A stretch of 64,000 nucleotides of DNA from Alopecurus myosuroides (GCA_028641055.1 CM054061.1:30987523-31051522); one strand, 5' to 3'; positions 1-12,149 are shown, counted from the stretch's first letter. Made by a program: numbers and translations. The notes: generated by a model from the letters alone, not told the origin.

Positions 1-1
1 A

Positions 2-2372
2 AAGCTTGATCAAGAGAAAACAACTTTCTCTTGTCCTTATGGAACCTATGCTGTTAGACGTATGCCTTTTGGTTTATGTAATGCTCCTGCTACTTTTCAA
101 AGATGCATGTCTGCTATCTTTCATGGTTTTTGTGAAGAAATTGTGGAAGTTTTCATGGATGATTTCTCCGTCTATGGAACTTCTTTTGATAATTGTTTGC
201 GGAATCTTGATAAAGTTTTGCGGAGATGTGAGGAGACTAATCTTTTTTCTTAACTGGGAGAAATGCCATTTTATGGTTAATGAAGGAATTGTTATTGGAC
301 ATAAAATCTCTGAAAGAGGTATTGAAGTCGATAGAGATAAATTTGAAGCTATTGAGAAAATGCCTTGTCCCAGGGATGTCAAAGGTATTCGTAGTATTCT
401 TGGTCATGCTGGTTTCTATAGAAGATTTATTAAAGATTTCTCTAAAATATCAAAGCCTCTTACTAATCTTCTTCAAAAGGATGTACCTTTTGTTTTTGAC
501 GAAGATTGTAGAGAAGCTTTTGAAATTTTAAACAAGGCTTTAATATCTGCCCCTATTGTTCAACCACCTGATTGGAATTTACCGTTTGAAATTATGTGTG
601 ATGCTAGTGATTATGCTGTAGGTGATGTTCTTGGACAACGACTAGATCAGAAGTTAAATGTTATTCATTATGCTAGTAAAACTCTTGATGCTGCCCAAAA
701 GAATTATGCTACCACTGAAAAAGAATTCCTAGATGTAGTTTTTGCTTGTGATAAATTTAGGAAGTATATTGTTGATTCTAAAGTTACTATTCATACTGAT
801 CATGCTTCTATTAAATACCTAATGGAAAAGAAAGATGCTAAGCCTAGGCTTATTAGATGGGTGCTTCTTTTGCAAGAATTTGATTTACATATAGTGGATA
901 GGAAGGGTGCTGAAAATCCTGTTGCTGATAATTTGTCTAGATTAGAAAATATCCCTGATGACCCTCTTTCTGTTAATGATAGTTTTCCTAATGAACAATT
1001 AGCTGCAATAAAGGTGAGCTCTCAAGAGAGTCCGTGGTATGCTGATTATGCTAGCTTTATTGTTTCCAAGTATTTGCCTCCTACCTTTACAGCTCAGCAA
1101 AGAAGAAAATTCTTCTATGATTTGAGGCATTATTTTTGGGATGACCCACACTTATATAAAGAAGGTGTTGATGGTATTATGAGAAGATGTGTTCTTGAAA
1201 ATGAACAACGAGAGATATTGAGAAAATGTCATAGTAGTGCTTATGGAGGACATCACGCTGGAGATAGAACTGCACATAAGGTTCTACAATCAGATTTTTA
1301 TTGGCCTACTCTCTTTAAAGATGCTAGAAAATTTATTTTATCTTGTGATCAATGTTAAAGGGTTGGAAATATTTCTAGATGTAATGAAATGCCTATGAAT
1401 TATTCTCTTATTATTGAACTGTTTCATTGTTGGGGTTTTGACTTTATGGGTCCTTTCCCTCCTTCACAAGGCTACACTCGTATTCTTGTTGCTGTTGATT
1501 ATGTTACTAAATGGGTAGAAGCTATACCTACTAAAAGTGCTGATGGTGAAACCTCATTAAAAATGCTTAAGGACATTATTTTCCCTAGGTTTGGTGTGCC
1601 TAGATATCTTATGACTGATGGGGGTTCTCATTTTATTCATGGTGGTTTTAGAAAAACCCTTGCTAAATATGATGTCAATCATAGAATTGCTTCACCCTAT
1701 CATCCTGAAACTAGTGGGCAAGTAGAATTATCAAATAGAGAAATCAAATCTATCTTGCAAAAGACTGTTAACAAATCTAGAAAAAATTGGGCTATGAAAA
1801 TAAATGATGCTCTGTGGGCTTATAGAACTTCTTATAAAAATCCCAATGGCATGTCTCCTTATAAGATGATTTATGGAAAAGCTTGTCACTTACCTTTAGA
1901 ATTAGAACACAAAGCTTATTGGGCAGTGAAAGTCCTAAATAGAGATTTTAAACTTGCTGGTGAGAAAATGTTACTTGACTTAAGTTATTTAGATGAATGG
2001 AGAAGTGAAGCATATAAAAATGCTAAGCTCTTTAAAGATAAAGTTAAAAGATGGCATGATAAGAGAATTATTAGAAGAGAATTTCATGTTGGTGAGAAAG
2101 TGCTATTGTATAGGTCTTGTCTCAGATTTTTTGCAGGAAAATTACTCTCGAGATGGGAAGGAACTTTTGTTATCGAAGAGGTATATCGTTTGGGGGCAAT
2201 TAAAATTGTTTCCCTTGAAGACAACACTTCACAAGTGGTGAATGGCTAAAGACTCAAGCATTATATTTCTGGATATCCTTATAATGAAAATGTTGATTAT
2301 ATTCAAGCCACGATCCCGGAAGAGTTTATTAAGAAGCATATTTCAGAAACTGCAGAGTCAGTTTTCAAATAG
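2..2372 (+). pseudogene. pol: gypsy pol (RT-RNase H-integrase), broken
   Basis: Encodes the C-terminal part of a Ty3/gypsy polyprotein that copies element RNA and integrates the cDNA. Seen: [13 protein letters not shown] and the RT catalytic motif FMDD (bases 62-253); RNase H with CDASDYAVG and TEKEF (about 590-960); an integrase zinc-binding H/H/C/C block (about 1240-1357); an integrase core with D of GFDFMG, D of TDGGSHF and E of ETSGQVE (about 1436-1740). The frame changes near base 250, just after FMDD. Two TAA stops (about 1356 and 2247) each fit a Gln CAA changed to TAA, the C-to-T change expected of methylated DNA. With the stops ignored, the frame runs to TAG at 2370-2372. Not functional as it stands. 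Confidence 0.9.
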
Positions 2373-2454
2373 GTATCAGTTTTGGTAAGAAAATATTCGC
2401 GAAACATCTTCCAACTTTTATTTTTACTGTTTTTGGAAAATATGAAAAATTATG

Positions 2455-2600
2455 AGCCGGAAACGAGACGGAGATGGAGCCCGGAGGCTCCACACCATAG
2501 GGTGGCGCGGGCCCACTCCTGGCCGCGCCAGCCCCTCTCCGACTCGTTTCGACCTGGACTTTCCTTTCGTTATGAAACTTTTTGCTATATAATCCCCCGA
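2455..2600 (+). promoter_or_regulatory. LTR-like GC hairpin plus TATA, behind pol of A
   Basis: This stretch carries the motif CACACCATAGGGTGGCGC (2491-2508), also found in the LTRs of A (5151-5167), B (17569-17586) and G (minus, about 9743-9763), followed by a TATA-like GCTATATAAT (2584-2593). It looks like a piece of U3 placed between pol and the next ORF. A promoter role is inferred from position and motif only. Confidence 0.4.
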
Positions 2601-2678
2601 GGTCTGTATATCATTTTCTCATCGTGTTTCTGTTTCGAGATGTTTCTGCCAGGATCTGTTTTCGGTTTTAGAAGCATC

Positions 2679-3338
2679 ATGGTCTCCGCCAACGACAACA
2701 AGGGGAAGGGACCAAAGGAAGATGATGTCCAAGACCTGGAGCAGGAGGAGGAGATCGAGAGTGGAGCTGAAGGAGATGTAGAAGAGAACTCGCGAGTGCG
2801 TCCACGCGCCACCGTCGCAAGCATTAGAGTGGTGGCTAGCCCCTTGAAGCTTAAGAGAGGCGCGCGGATGAGCATCAAAGGGAAGGTTCCATGTCACTCC
2901 TTAGCATCAAGAATGCCTGTTGCGGGCGTTAAGAAGCACTTCCACTCATTAATTCATGATTATCAGTACAAAAAGGTGCCCCAGAGGGATTTGCCCTCTA
3001 TGTGGGATATCAATCGTTCTAATAGTGCAGATGAAGGAAGCTCTCAACCTAAGAAAGAGTGGGGGAAAAATCTTGGTGGCTGGGATTCACAGTCCGACAG
3101 GCATGCAAACTGTACTGATCGCAATACGGAGGTGACGCGTATGTTTATGTTCGCGATTGAAGATCTAAAGAAATCAATTGATAAGCTCATCGGGAAGGAC
3201 TCGCCACCACAATCGAAGAATGGATTCATCATTGGTTTTGGCATCCCCTCGGCTTGTTCCAAGCTTGGGGGGAGTGTCGCGGTATCATATCACTACTTTC
3301 ATCTTTTTACTTTTTTAGTAGAGTCATATTATGAGTAG
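2679..3338 (+). CDS. accessory ORF downstream of pol, function unknown
   Basis: A 219-residue frame from the ATG at 2679, sitting where some gypsy elements of the Athila type carry an env-like ORF. I do not recognise the protein. The N-terminal part is acidic (runs of Glu/Asp near residues 17-40), the middle basic, and the last 25 residues hydrophobic with no clear signal peptide. The open frame extends upstream to 2382, but that part reads through the LTR-like segment. It also runs past the polypurine-like AAGCTTGGGGGGAG at 3261-3274, so the last 20 or so residues may be non-coding. It may be a real accessory protein or a chance open frame. Confidence 0.35.
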   Translation: MVSANDNKGKGPKEDDVQDLEQEEEIESGAEGDVEENSRVRPRATVASIRVVASPLKLKRGARMSIKGKVPCHSLASRMPVAGVKKHFHSLIHDYQYKKVPQRDLPSMWDINRSNSADEGSSQPKKEWGKNLGGWDSQSDRHANCTDRNTEVTRMFMFAIEDLKKSIDKLIGKDSPPQSKNGFIIGFGIPSACSKLGGSVAVSYHYFHLFTFLVESYYE

Positions 3339-4857
3339 AGAAGTTATCATATAGGATGGTTTGCAGTATGGAAGTGTCTCTCCTTAGTTGGTTATCGTTG
3401 TATTCATTGGTGTGAGTTGCTGGTTTGAAATATTAATGAGAAGTTTCATCATTTATTTTTTGCACACATTATTTTAGCTTTCAATTTCTGTCATATGGTT
3501 GAGCTTGTTATTATTATTTGGTATCACTCTAGATATCATCAAGTTAATCTAGTTGGTTTTGCCAAACTTAGCTTGGGTCGGCAGAAATAATAATTTGAGA
3601 TGCTAGTATAAGAAAGAGGAATTTACCTATTAGCTCGTAAACTTAGTATTCACAAGTTAATTTCGCTTGGGCTTTCAATGAAGATTGCATGATTGGTTTC
3701 ATCATATGTATATTTGTTTGTTTTCCCTCAACTCTTATGCTTGCTACCCAACCTTGCTAGCCGAAAATCCTGTACTGAGAGGGAATGCTTCTCGTGCATC
3801 CAAAACCTTGAGCCCCCAAACCTTGCCATTGTGTACACCATACCTACCTACATGTGGTATTTAACTGCCACTCCAAGTAAATTGCTCATGTGCTACCTTT
3901 AAAACTTTCAAAATTATTCCTGTTTTGTGCCCCTGTTTTAGCTCATGAGGACGTAAATAGAGAATATTTATCTCACTTGTTGGTTGGACTTAAAACACCT
4001 GGACTATTGGCTTCATCCGCTTATCCAAATGCTAGAAGAGCTGGCAGCGGGGTGCCCAGCCCCAAAACTAATACACAAATTCTCTTCACTATTTTTGCCC
4101 CTGATTTATCAGTCAAAGCATAATCGTGTAAACAAAAGAGAATGAGGGATGACCTTCTACACCAGTTGCGTCCCTCATATGGGAGCCTCTCTTATCAAGT
4201 CTATTTGGCTTGTGACGTACTGTATTGTATGTTTACCATTCGTTGACATAAGCATACACCTCTCTTAAAAATGTTTTCAATACCTCTGTTTAATAAAATA
4301 AAAGCTCTAGCACATGAGTGATCCATGCTTCCCTCGGCGAAGGGCCTTTCTTTTACTTTTATGTTGAGTCAGTAAACCCATTTTTCTCTGTCTCCAGCAA
4401 GCATTTGAGGTGTCGTGATCTCACCATCTATATGTTGATTTATTCATTAATTTTTTCTATCATTCTTTGTTTAGCACATGCTTTATTATCTGAATGAATA
4501 TTACTTTGAAAAGCTATGAATCACTGTAAAAGAATTGTTATATTTAAACATGTTAAGATCTACAAGATGAGCCTTATTATAAAAACTTCACCCAAGATAA
4601 GCAGGATATCATAAAATGTTCTCTGGCCAAGAATGAAGTTTGCCATTACCAATTTTGATTCTCTCTTTTGCATCTTTGTTTGTGACTCCCATTACTCGTT
4701 TCAAGTTACATTATATGAGAGGAAGTTGCTGTCTATAATGATTGGTGCATAGATAGATGTGATGCTTCTTGTCCGTATTTTATTTATCGACTCTTCACTC
4801 CATAAACCTATGGTCATGTTTTTCGAGTTCAGTTTCGCTTGGGGAAAAGCGAGGTCT
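3339..4857 (+). other. non-coding 3' region of element A
   Basis: About 1.5 kb with no credible gene. Bases 3730-4250 are clearly related to element B (23080-23407, continued at 30888-31160), including the block around the C insertion site (GGCAGCGGGGT). Elements with different coding parts therefore share this region. A second polypurine-like tract lies just upstream (3261-3274). Confidence 0.7.
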
Positions 4858-4872
4858 AAGCTTGGGGGGAGT
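4858..4872 (+). promoter_or_regulatory. polypurine tract of element A
   Basis: AAGCTTGGGGGGAG directly before the LTR start TGATACGTCC at 4873, the expected plus-strand primer site. Confidence 0.8.
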
Positions 4873-6193
4873 TGATACGTCCATTTTGCATCACTATTTT
4901 ATATCATAATTTTCTGTTATTCATCGATATATTTCATGTTATGATGCATCTCTTGTGTTATTTTATCTTATTTTGCATGTTTTATAATTTTTGGAGAATA
5001 AACACCGGAACCAGGAATCTGATGGAAAAAACACCGTCGAGATACCATATTTAAGAAGATCAGAAGAAAAAGTGGGACACTGGGGGTGTCTTAAAAGTTC
5101 ATAGGAGGAACCCAGCCAGAAGGAGATCTAGAGGGGGCCACCAGGCGCCCACACCATGGGGTGGCGCCCCCCTTGGCGGCGCCACCTAGGGGTGTGGTTA
5201 CCCTGGCGCACCTCCGGGCATCATCAAGATTGTCATCATCATCATCATCACCACTAGCACCATCACCCTCATCATCCACCGTCATCCCTCTGTAACAATT
5301 AGGGGCCTCTATCGTTGTTTTGCATTAGATCTCTCTCCCGATGTGGATTACTTGTTAGTGGTTGATGCTTGTGAGATTTATCGGTGTTTGCACTTTATGA
5401 TCAGATTGTTATCATCCATTATATCACCTATGATCATGATCCATATGATGTCTTGTGAGTAGTTCGTGTTGTTCTTGACGACATGGGAGAAGTCAAGTTG
5501 TTAGTAGTGAAGTAATGTTGAGTAATATTTAATGTTTGATATTTAAGTTGTGGTGTTATTCTTCTAGTTGTGTCATGTGAACGTCGACTACATGATACTT
5601 CACCATTTATGGGCCTGGGGGAATGCATCGTGTATTTAGCTACTAATTGTGGGGTTGCCGGAGTGACGGAAACCTAAACCCCGTTTAGGAAACCGTTACA
5701 CGAGGGAGCGTAGGATCCCGGAGTTTAAAGTTGTGGTTAGATTTATTTCTTAATTACTTTCTTGCAGTTGAGGATGCTTGCAAGGGGTATAATTACAAGT
5801 ATGTATTAGTCTTGGATGGGACGGTACATTAGCATAGATTCACCCACACAACACTTATCAAAACACCTAAAGTTATTCAGCTGCATGGAACAAAAGCACT
5901 TGACAAAAACCTCATGTGTGTCCTCGAGAACGTTTGTTAACCATAAGTAAACCCACCGGCTTGTCTTTTGTTGAAGAAAGGATTGGGCCACTTGCTGCAA
6001 TTATTACTACTACATTTTATTTACTCGCACTTTATTTATCTGCAATATCAAAAACCCCTACAAATATATTTTCCAGTATTTGCAGTTATTCCTTCATCGA
6101 AACTGCTTGTCAACACCTTCTGCTCCTCGTTGGGTTCGACACTCTTATTTATCTAAAGTACTACGATACACCCCCTATACTTGTGGGTCATCA
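4873..6193 (+). repeat. 3' LTR of gypsy element A
   Basis: 1321 bp, from TGATACGTCCATTTTGCATC to ...TGTGGGTCATCA, starting directly at the polypurine tract. Contains the GC hairpin motif (5144-5167) and a CAT-rich microsatellite (5226-5283). ORFs inside it look like chance frames. Confidence 0.85.
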
Positions 6194-6671
6194 GATGCTC
6201 CCGTGGTTCATCCAAAAAAATTCTAAGAAGACTCAAGCATCTAAGCTTGGGGATGCCTTCATCGAAAATTTATGAGGCCACTTCTAGTGAAACTATAATT
6301 TTTTCGGTCACATCATATGAAATATACTTGGAGCGTCTGTTATTTTTCGTTTAGTTTTCTTTTATTTTCCTTGCTGCAATAATATCATTGGAACCTAGCA
6401 TCCTTGTTTGGGAGAGAGACACGCTTCACTTTTTCGTTTGAATACTCGTTATGGCCGTATTCTTAGTTTTTCTTCTAGCTGCTACAAAAATTCCTGTTTA
6501 GCTCATGTTTTCATTCCATCTCTTATTCAGAGCTGTTAGTTTTAGTAGTGTTATGTGATTACTCTCATTATTGCTTGCTATATCATTTAGATAGTTTTTG
6601 TTAAAACATATTTTGTATGGCACTTGGAGGCCCAACACTGTCTACAAGAATAGAAGCGTGCGTAGACATCA
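6194..6671 (+). mobile_element. remnant H of a B-like gypsy element
   Basis: 6194-6620 matches the non-coding internal region of B at about 22240-22690. At about 6621 it jumps straight to the last 50 bp of a B-type LTR (ACAAGAATAGAAGCGTGCGT, then AGACATCA ending at 6671). Everything between has been deleted. It is the host sequence into which A inserted. Confidence 0.75.
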
Positions 6672-6828
6672 AGGCACAAAGAATATTGCGTTGAAACCAG
6701 GAAAGCTTCCTGACTTGAGGCACAAAGGAGATAACGACTGGAGGAGCACGAGGTGCAGCAGTACTAGAGCGAGCATCCCTCATAAATGATCAACTATCAT
6801 GAGCAGGAGTAGGAGGAGCTGAACATTT

Positions 6829-7901
6829 CTATTTTTGCATATAGAGCTTCTTGAAGTGATGATCCTCAATTGGCAGCCCACTGAAATCATGCTCCTTCAG
6901 AGTATCCTTGATGAGCATCGTAATGTACGGAGCATATGGAATGATGTTCCCACCCAGCATAGCATTGTACAACTCATGAAAGATAAAGTCCATAACGTCC
7001 ATGGGGCAAGACTTTTCAGTGTCATCATCCTCAATACACTGCTTAGCCAAAGCCAACGAGCTGAAAATCGTACTAGTGATAGCATCGTTGTTACCTCCAC
7101 TTGGTGCAAGGGAGGACCGGCAAAATGCCAACAAGCTGACTATAAAAGGGAAGGATTCCTTCCACCTTCTCAATGACTCCATCCGGGGTATACATATAAA
7201 TCATGAGTAGCTCATGGTTGGGCTTGTCAACGTCATGCATAGGGTGGCCAATAGTAGGGTGACTTTGAAAATGCTACCCAAGCACTCGAGCAAACTTCCA
7301 GAAAAGTGTTTCATGATAGGTTGTTCCAGACATCCACTTCAAGGTCTTGTGCATATTACCACCAATCACCAAAGTGGACATGAATTGAATCACTAAGGAA
7401 ACATTATAGGGGCATTGAGTTTTGATGGGAGTATCAAGTTGAAACCTTTCCACCACAAGAGCAGCTTGAGCAAAGGATTGCTTGTCCTTGAGATACTGGA
7501 GCTTCATTGGGTTCATAGGACGGACAGAAAACTTGTATTCAAGGTAGATGTCCGTGTAAATATAGGACTGCTCCATGCACCAAAATCTTTGATCATCAAG
7601 ATCATTATTCCTCGGAGTCGAGTACCAATCTCCTTGACGAATCACCGTGTAATCAGTAGTGCTAATGTCTGACTTGTAGTTATGCCTCATCGCGCTTCTT
7701 CTTCTTGGAACCTGACTTCTTCAAAACTGTAGACTTCTCCTTGCTAACAGTTTTCCTTGGGGGCCTAGAATCACCATGCTCATCATCACTAGTCTCACAG
7801 TAGGAGGGGCGCTTGCGATGGCCCAACCGAGAACCAACTTTGGAGCCACATGTGAAATAAGAATGATAGATGGGTAGCATAGGTAAGAACATAGAAGTCA
7901 C
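6829..7901 (-). pseudogene. Athila-type ORF1/gag-like protein, broken
   Basis: Three consecutive minus-strand frames (7901-7680, 7690-7274, 7182-6829) read as one decayed protein. The first ends in a Lys-rich tail (SGSKKKKRDEA). The second holds RFWCMEQ and MKLQYLKDK. The third is a helical C-terminal part. The composition resembles the ORF1/gag proteins of Athila-like gypsy elements. That family call is from memory of style, not a search. Frame changes near 7685 and 7230 make it non-functional. Confidence 0.5.
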
Positions 7902-8442
7902 AATATAGGAATGATACTAGGAACAATAGAAAATAAGCCACAAAGCGATCATGGAATAGTCCTAGCCAAATCACATAAGTTCTGAAATATGGAGAAAAAA
8001 TTAACAGTACTGAACCGGAACTACACCGGAATATCTGGTTGCAGTTTGTTAGAATAATGGTGATTCAAATCTAGGTCTAAAACTAGATCAAACTACGGGG
8101 ATGATGTCCTGTTGTTTCTAGCATGCAATTGGACATCCTAGGAACCTCTATGACCAAGAAAATACAAGAAAATGAGGCTCCATTGTAGGAATAGGATGAA
8201 CACCCTAGATGATAAATATAGGGAGTTACCCGAAGCCATGGAGGAATGCGCTTGGAGGAAAGGATTCCCGGGGAGGAGGAGCACCAGATCCGGCCGTGGC
8301 CAAAGAACTCCGGTGGAGGAGGTCGCCGTGACGGGAAGGGGACAGTAGGTGACGGTTATCGTGGAGAGAGAGGTTGGGGTGGAAGAGGAGGCAATGAACT
8401 GCCCCTGACCCCGGCATCTCGTTTATGGAGAAAATCCTCTTA
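7902..8442 (-). other. leader region of element G
   Basis: No gene seen. Reading minus from the LTR, the expected primer binding site next to the LTR is not clean: only a weak GATGCCGGGG-like remnant near 8408-8420. The stretch is GC-rich near the LTR and AT-rich further on, as a gag leader can be. Confidence 0.5.
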
Positions 8443-10041
8443 TGCGTGTGATCACATGTTCGTTGGGAGACCCCAAGAGGAAGGTATGAAGAGTGCAGCG
8501 GCAAGTTTCCCTCAGAAAGAAAACAAGGTTGAATCGACCAGTAGGAGGAATGAGTAACTTCAGAAGGTTGAAGCAGCTGAGATGGAAGGGTGCACTACCG
8601 GTTCAGAAGCAACGTGGAACCTACACAACACAATCAATTCACTTTGCCCCAACGAAGCAGTGAGGTTGTCAATCTCACTGGTTTTGCTGAACACAAAGAG
8701 GTTAAAGTATGGTGTGGAAAATAGTAGGAGAACAGTATGAAAGAAGTAGTAACAGTATGGAAGTAGTAGGTGTTTTATCAGTATGAGGAAAAAGACCGGG
8801 GTCCATAGTTCACTAGTGGTGTCTCTCCGTGAAACATAAATAACATGTGTGGTGAACAAATTACAACTGGGCAATTGATAGAAATGAATGTTGCACCGTA
8901 GTGCATATGAAAGACATAAAGATTACTATATGATTCATGCGGGCATTACAACAAAATACATAGACCGTTATCCAACTGCATCTATGACTAATAATCCATC
9001 CTCTGAATATCATCCGAACAAACGTTAGGTACTAAGTTGCAAGCAACAGATAATTGCAGTAAGCAAAGTGTGTAATGTAAACAGTAACATCATCCTTAGA
9101 CAAAGCATTTTTGTTTTCTCCCTAATGACAACAACACATCCTCCATCTGTCACGTTTCTTTCACTCGAGCACAGATGCAAAGGAGGCATGAACCCACTAT
9201 CGAGCATAAATACTCCCTCTTGGAGTTACTATCATCTACTTGGACAGAGCATCTACTAACAACAGAGAGCTTGCAAGATCATAAATAACATATGCATGAA
9301 GATAAAATCATAGATTGGTAATCAGAAAACATAGCATTCAACATTCATCGGATCCCAGCAAACACAGCATGTAGCATTACATAAAGATGATCTTGATCAT
9401 GTTAGGCAGCTCACAAGATCTAAACAGGAGGTACAAAGTGGAGAGAACAACCATCTAGCTACTGCTATGGACCCGTAGTCTAGGGATGAACTACTCACGC
9501 ATCACTTCGGAGGAGGGCATGGAGGTGTAGACCCCTCCGGTGAAGAATTTCCTTCCCGGCAGGGTGCCACGGAGAGCTCCAGAGCCCTCCCGATCTCGGG
9601 ATGACGATGACGGCGGCCTCGGGTGTTTTTCAGGATGAAGTGGAATATATTTAGGGTTTACGTCTTGGGGGAATAAATAGGCGAAAGGGCAGAGGCGGTG
9701 GAGGCCTAGGGGCTCCACACCACCCCACGGTGCTGCCAGGGGGCGCCACCCTATGGTGTGGCTCCCCTGAGGCCCCTCTACGGGTCTCTCCGGGACTCCG
9801 TGGAGCCTTCGGGAATTCTAAGACTTCCGTGTTTCGAATTTTCCATTTCCGAGAATATTTCTAGAACAACTTTTCTGAAAGTAAAAAACAACAGAAAACA
9901 AGGAACTGGCTCTGTGGAATCTTGTCAATAGGTTAGTCTGGAAAATCGATAAAAATGATATAAAGTGTATAGCAAACCTGTGGGAAACAATAAGAAAACA
10001 ACATGGAACATCATAAATTACGGATACGTTTATGACGTATC
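8443..10041 (-). repeat. 5' LTR of gypsy fragment G
   Basis: About 1.6 kb; minus strand starts TGATACGTCATAAACGTATC (10041 downward) and ends ...CACACGCA. The first 60 bp are close to the LTR of B, so G and B are related families. It carries the shared GC hairpin motif near 9743-9763. The 8443 end is less certain than the 10041 end. Confidence 0.75.
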
Positions 10042-10567
10042 ATTCGCCCGACTAGAAATTCCGATCTAAACTTGGACCAGAAATTCCTGGTCGACCCGGA
10101 AATTCTAATCCAGATTTGGACCAGAAATTCCGGTTGCCTGCTGAACCCAAACTTCCTATAGTTTCCACCGACTTGTGTGCAAGATAGAATTTTAGAATTT
10201 GGATAAGTAGGCTTAGGATTAGATAGTCAAACTGATATTGGTACTTCTCCCTCATACTTGCAAGAATCAATCAAAGAAATGCCAAGTTAGAGAGAGTTTC
10301 CCACATAACACTTAGCTAAAAAAACGAGTGAAATGCGATGAAATCCAAATAAAATCCCAACTAAGATCCAACTCTTCGCAAAGAAGATGTTCGTGGCCTG
10401 TCCACCATGTAAGAGAGTATGGTATGTCACCGCGATGATATATCTTGGATGCATTGCCAATTCTAAACATTTGAGATCACAATTCAACATTAGAAAAGAT
10501 AGATATAAATGAAAATTTTACTTTGGATATAATGGGGGGAGGGAGAGTCCAATGTCTTAGGAAAACA
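10042..10567 (-). repeat. 3' LTR fragment of copia element E
   Basis: Begins TGTTTTCCTAAGACATTGG on the minus strand right after the purine run ATAGGGGGAG (10568-10577), and is cut at 10041 by G. It has CCGGAATTTC-type repeats like those in the 5' LTR, but its first 300 bp do not obviously match that LTR. Confidence 0.65.
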
Positions 10568-12121
10568 CTCCCCCTATGTCCATGCCTACACCTAAACTCC
10601 AACACATAGTCAAATATAGGCGTGTGTGCAAGATCCTTAAGAACATGAATCTTGTATCATCAAGAGGCTTTGTGAAAATATCCGCGATATTATCCTTGGT
10701 TGGGACATAGGCTAGCTCAATATCACATCTTCCCACATGATCCCTAATGAAATGATGATGAATCTCAATATGCTTCATCCTTGTGTGTTGCACCGGGTTG
10801 TAGGCGATCTTGATGGCACTCTCATTGTCAATACGAGGGGCACTTTATCACAGGAACATCATACTCTTTGAGGGTTTGCCTCATCCATAGCAATTGAGTG
10901 CAAGCACTAGCGGTCGCCACATACTTGGCCTCGGCGATGGAGAGAGATATACTACTTTGCTTCTTAGAAGACCAACTCATTAAAAGACATACCAAAGAAT
11001 TGGCAAGCCCCGGTAGTCGATTTCCCATCATATTGATCATCAGCCCAATCCGAATCCGTGTATCTACTGAGAGAAAACCACAAACCAAACCTTGAGGTAT
11101 GAACTAAATACCAAAAGATCCTATGGACCGCCGCCAAATGGCTTTCCTTAGAAGCCACTTTATACCTTGCACACACTCCTACACTCAACACAATATCAGG
11201 TCTAGATGCTTAAAGATAAAGCAAAGAATCAATCATAGAACGATATTTTTTTTGATCCACGTCTTTACCAGCAGGATTGCGCTTGAGATGGCACTTGGTT
11301 TGCATTGGGGAGACCTTCTCTTTAGCACCTTGGAAATTGAACCTCTTGAGCATGTATTGAGTGTACTTGGATTGAGAGATGAAAATTACTCTAGCCAATT
11401 TCTTGATCTCAAAGCCAAGAAAGAATCACAACTCTCCCATCATAGACATCTCAAACCTGTCAGTCATAAGTTTTGAAAATTCATCATTGAAAGCTTGCTT
11501 AGTTGAGCCAAAGATGATAGCATCAACATATAGTTGGCATATGAAAAGCTACCCTTTAACCCTTTTTATGAAAAGGGTGGGATCGATTTTCCCGACTTGA
11601 AATCCAAGGTCTTTCAATAACTCTCTAAGGTTCTCATACCACACACGTGGTGCTTTTTTAAGTCCATAGAGCGTTTTATCGAGCTTGTAGATATGGTTAG
11701 GGAAGTTGGGGTTCTCAAACCCCGGTGGTTGTTTAACATATACCAACTCTTCCAAGGGATCATTAAGAAATACACTTTTCACATCCATTTGTTGCAATTT
11801 AAAGTTGTGAGAAGGTGCATATGCAAGAAGGATACAGATGGACTCAATGCGAGACACCGGAGCATAGGTTTCATTAAAGTCAATGCCTTCCACTTGGGAG
11901 TACCCTTGAGCTACCAATCTTGTCATGTTCCTTATGAAAATTCCATTCTCATCTTGCTTGTTCTTTAAGATCCACTTGGTGTCAATAACATTGCGGCAAT
12001 CTTTGGGCTTTTCAAATAGCTTCCACACTTCATTGCCCTCAAAGTTATTAATCTCATCATGTCTAGCTTCCAGCCAATCTGAATCCTCAAGTGCTTCAAA
12101 CACTTTCTTTGGTTCTACCAT
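10557..12121 (-). pseudogene. pol: copia reverse transcriptase-RNase H, broken
   Basis: RT N-terminal part (12121-11549) has DTKWILKNK, ARLVAQGYSQ-like MTRLVAQGYSQ, DVKSVFLN and LYGLKKAPRVWYE. A TAG stop ends that frame at KRVKG. The catalytic YVDD then reads YVDA (about 11515-11535), removing the second Asp. RNase H pieces follow at 11088-10828 (SWSSKKQSSISLSIAEAKYV) and 10793-10557 (ADIFTKPL). The last codons overlap the LTR by 11 bp. Sequence style suggests the SIRE/Maximus lineage (inference). Inactive. Confidence 0.85.
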
Positions 12122-12149
12122 GGAGATATGTGCTTGATTCTAAAGATAG

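Larger units (their letters stand above)
1..6193 (+). mobile_element. Ty3/gypsy retrotransposon A, 3' part (5' end outside window)
   Basis: Read in order: reverse transcriptase, RNase H, integrase, an extra ORF, a long non-coding 3' region, a polypurine tract and a 3' LTR ending at 6193. RT-RNase H-integrase order is that of Ty3/gypsy. The 5 bases after the LTR (GATGC, 6194-6198) match the related sequence near 22240 in element B, so A probably inserted into a B-like element (H). The matching left TSD lies outside the window. Frameshifts and stops in pol show that this copy is dead. Confidence 0.9.
6672..10041 (-). mobile_element. gypsy fragment G (5' LTR and start of internal region)
   Basis: On the minus strand: an LTR (10041 down to 8443), a degenerate leader, then gag-like frames down to about 6700. 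The rest of the element is missing, cut off at the junction with H. The right side abuts the copia LTR of E, so G appears to have inserted into E and then lost its other half. Confidence 0.75.

Noticed and set aside
5226..5283. CAT-rich array
   Set aside because: Simple microsatellite in the LTR of A, not a regulatory array or CRISPR-like repeat.
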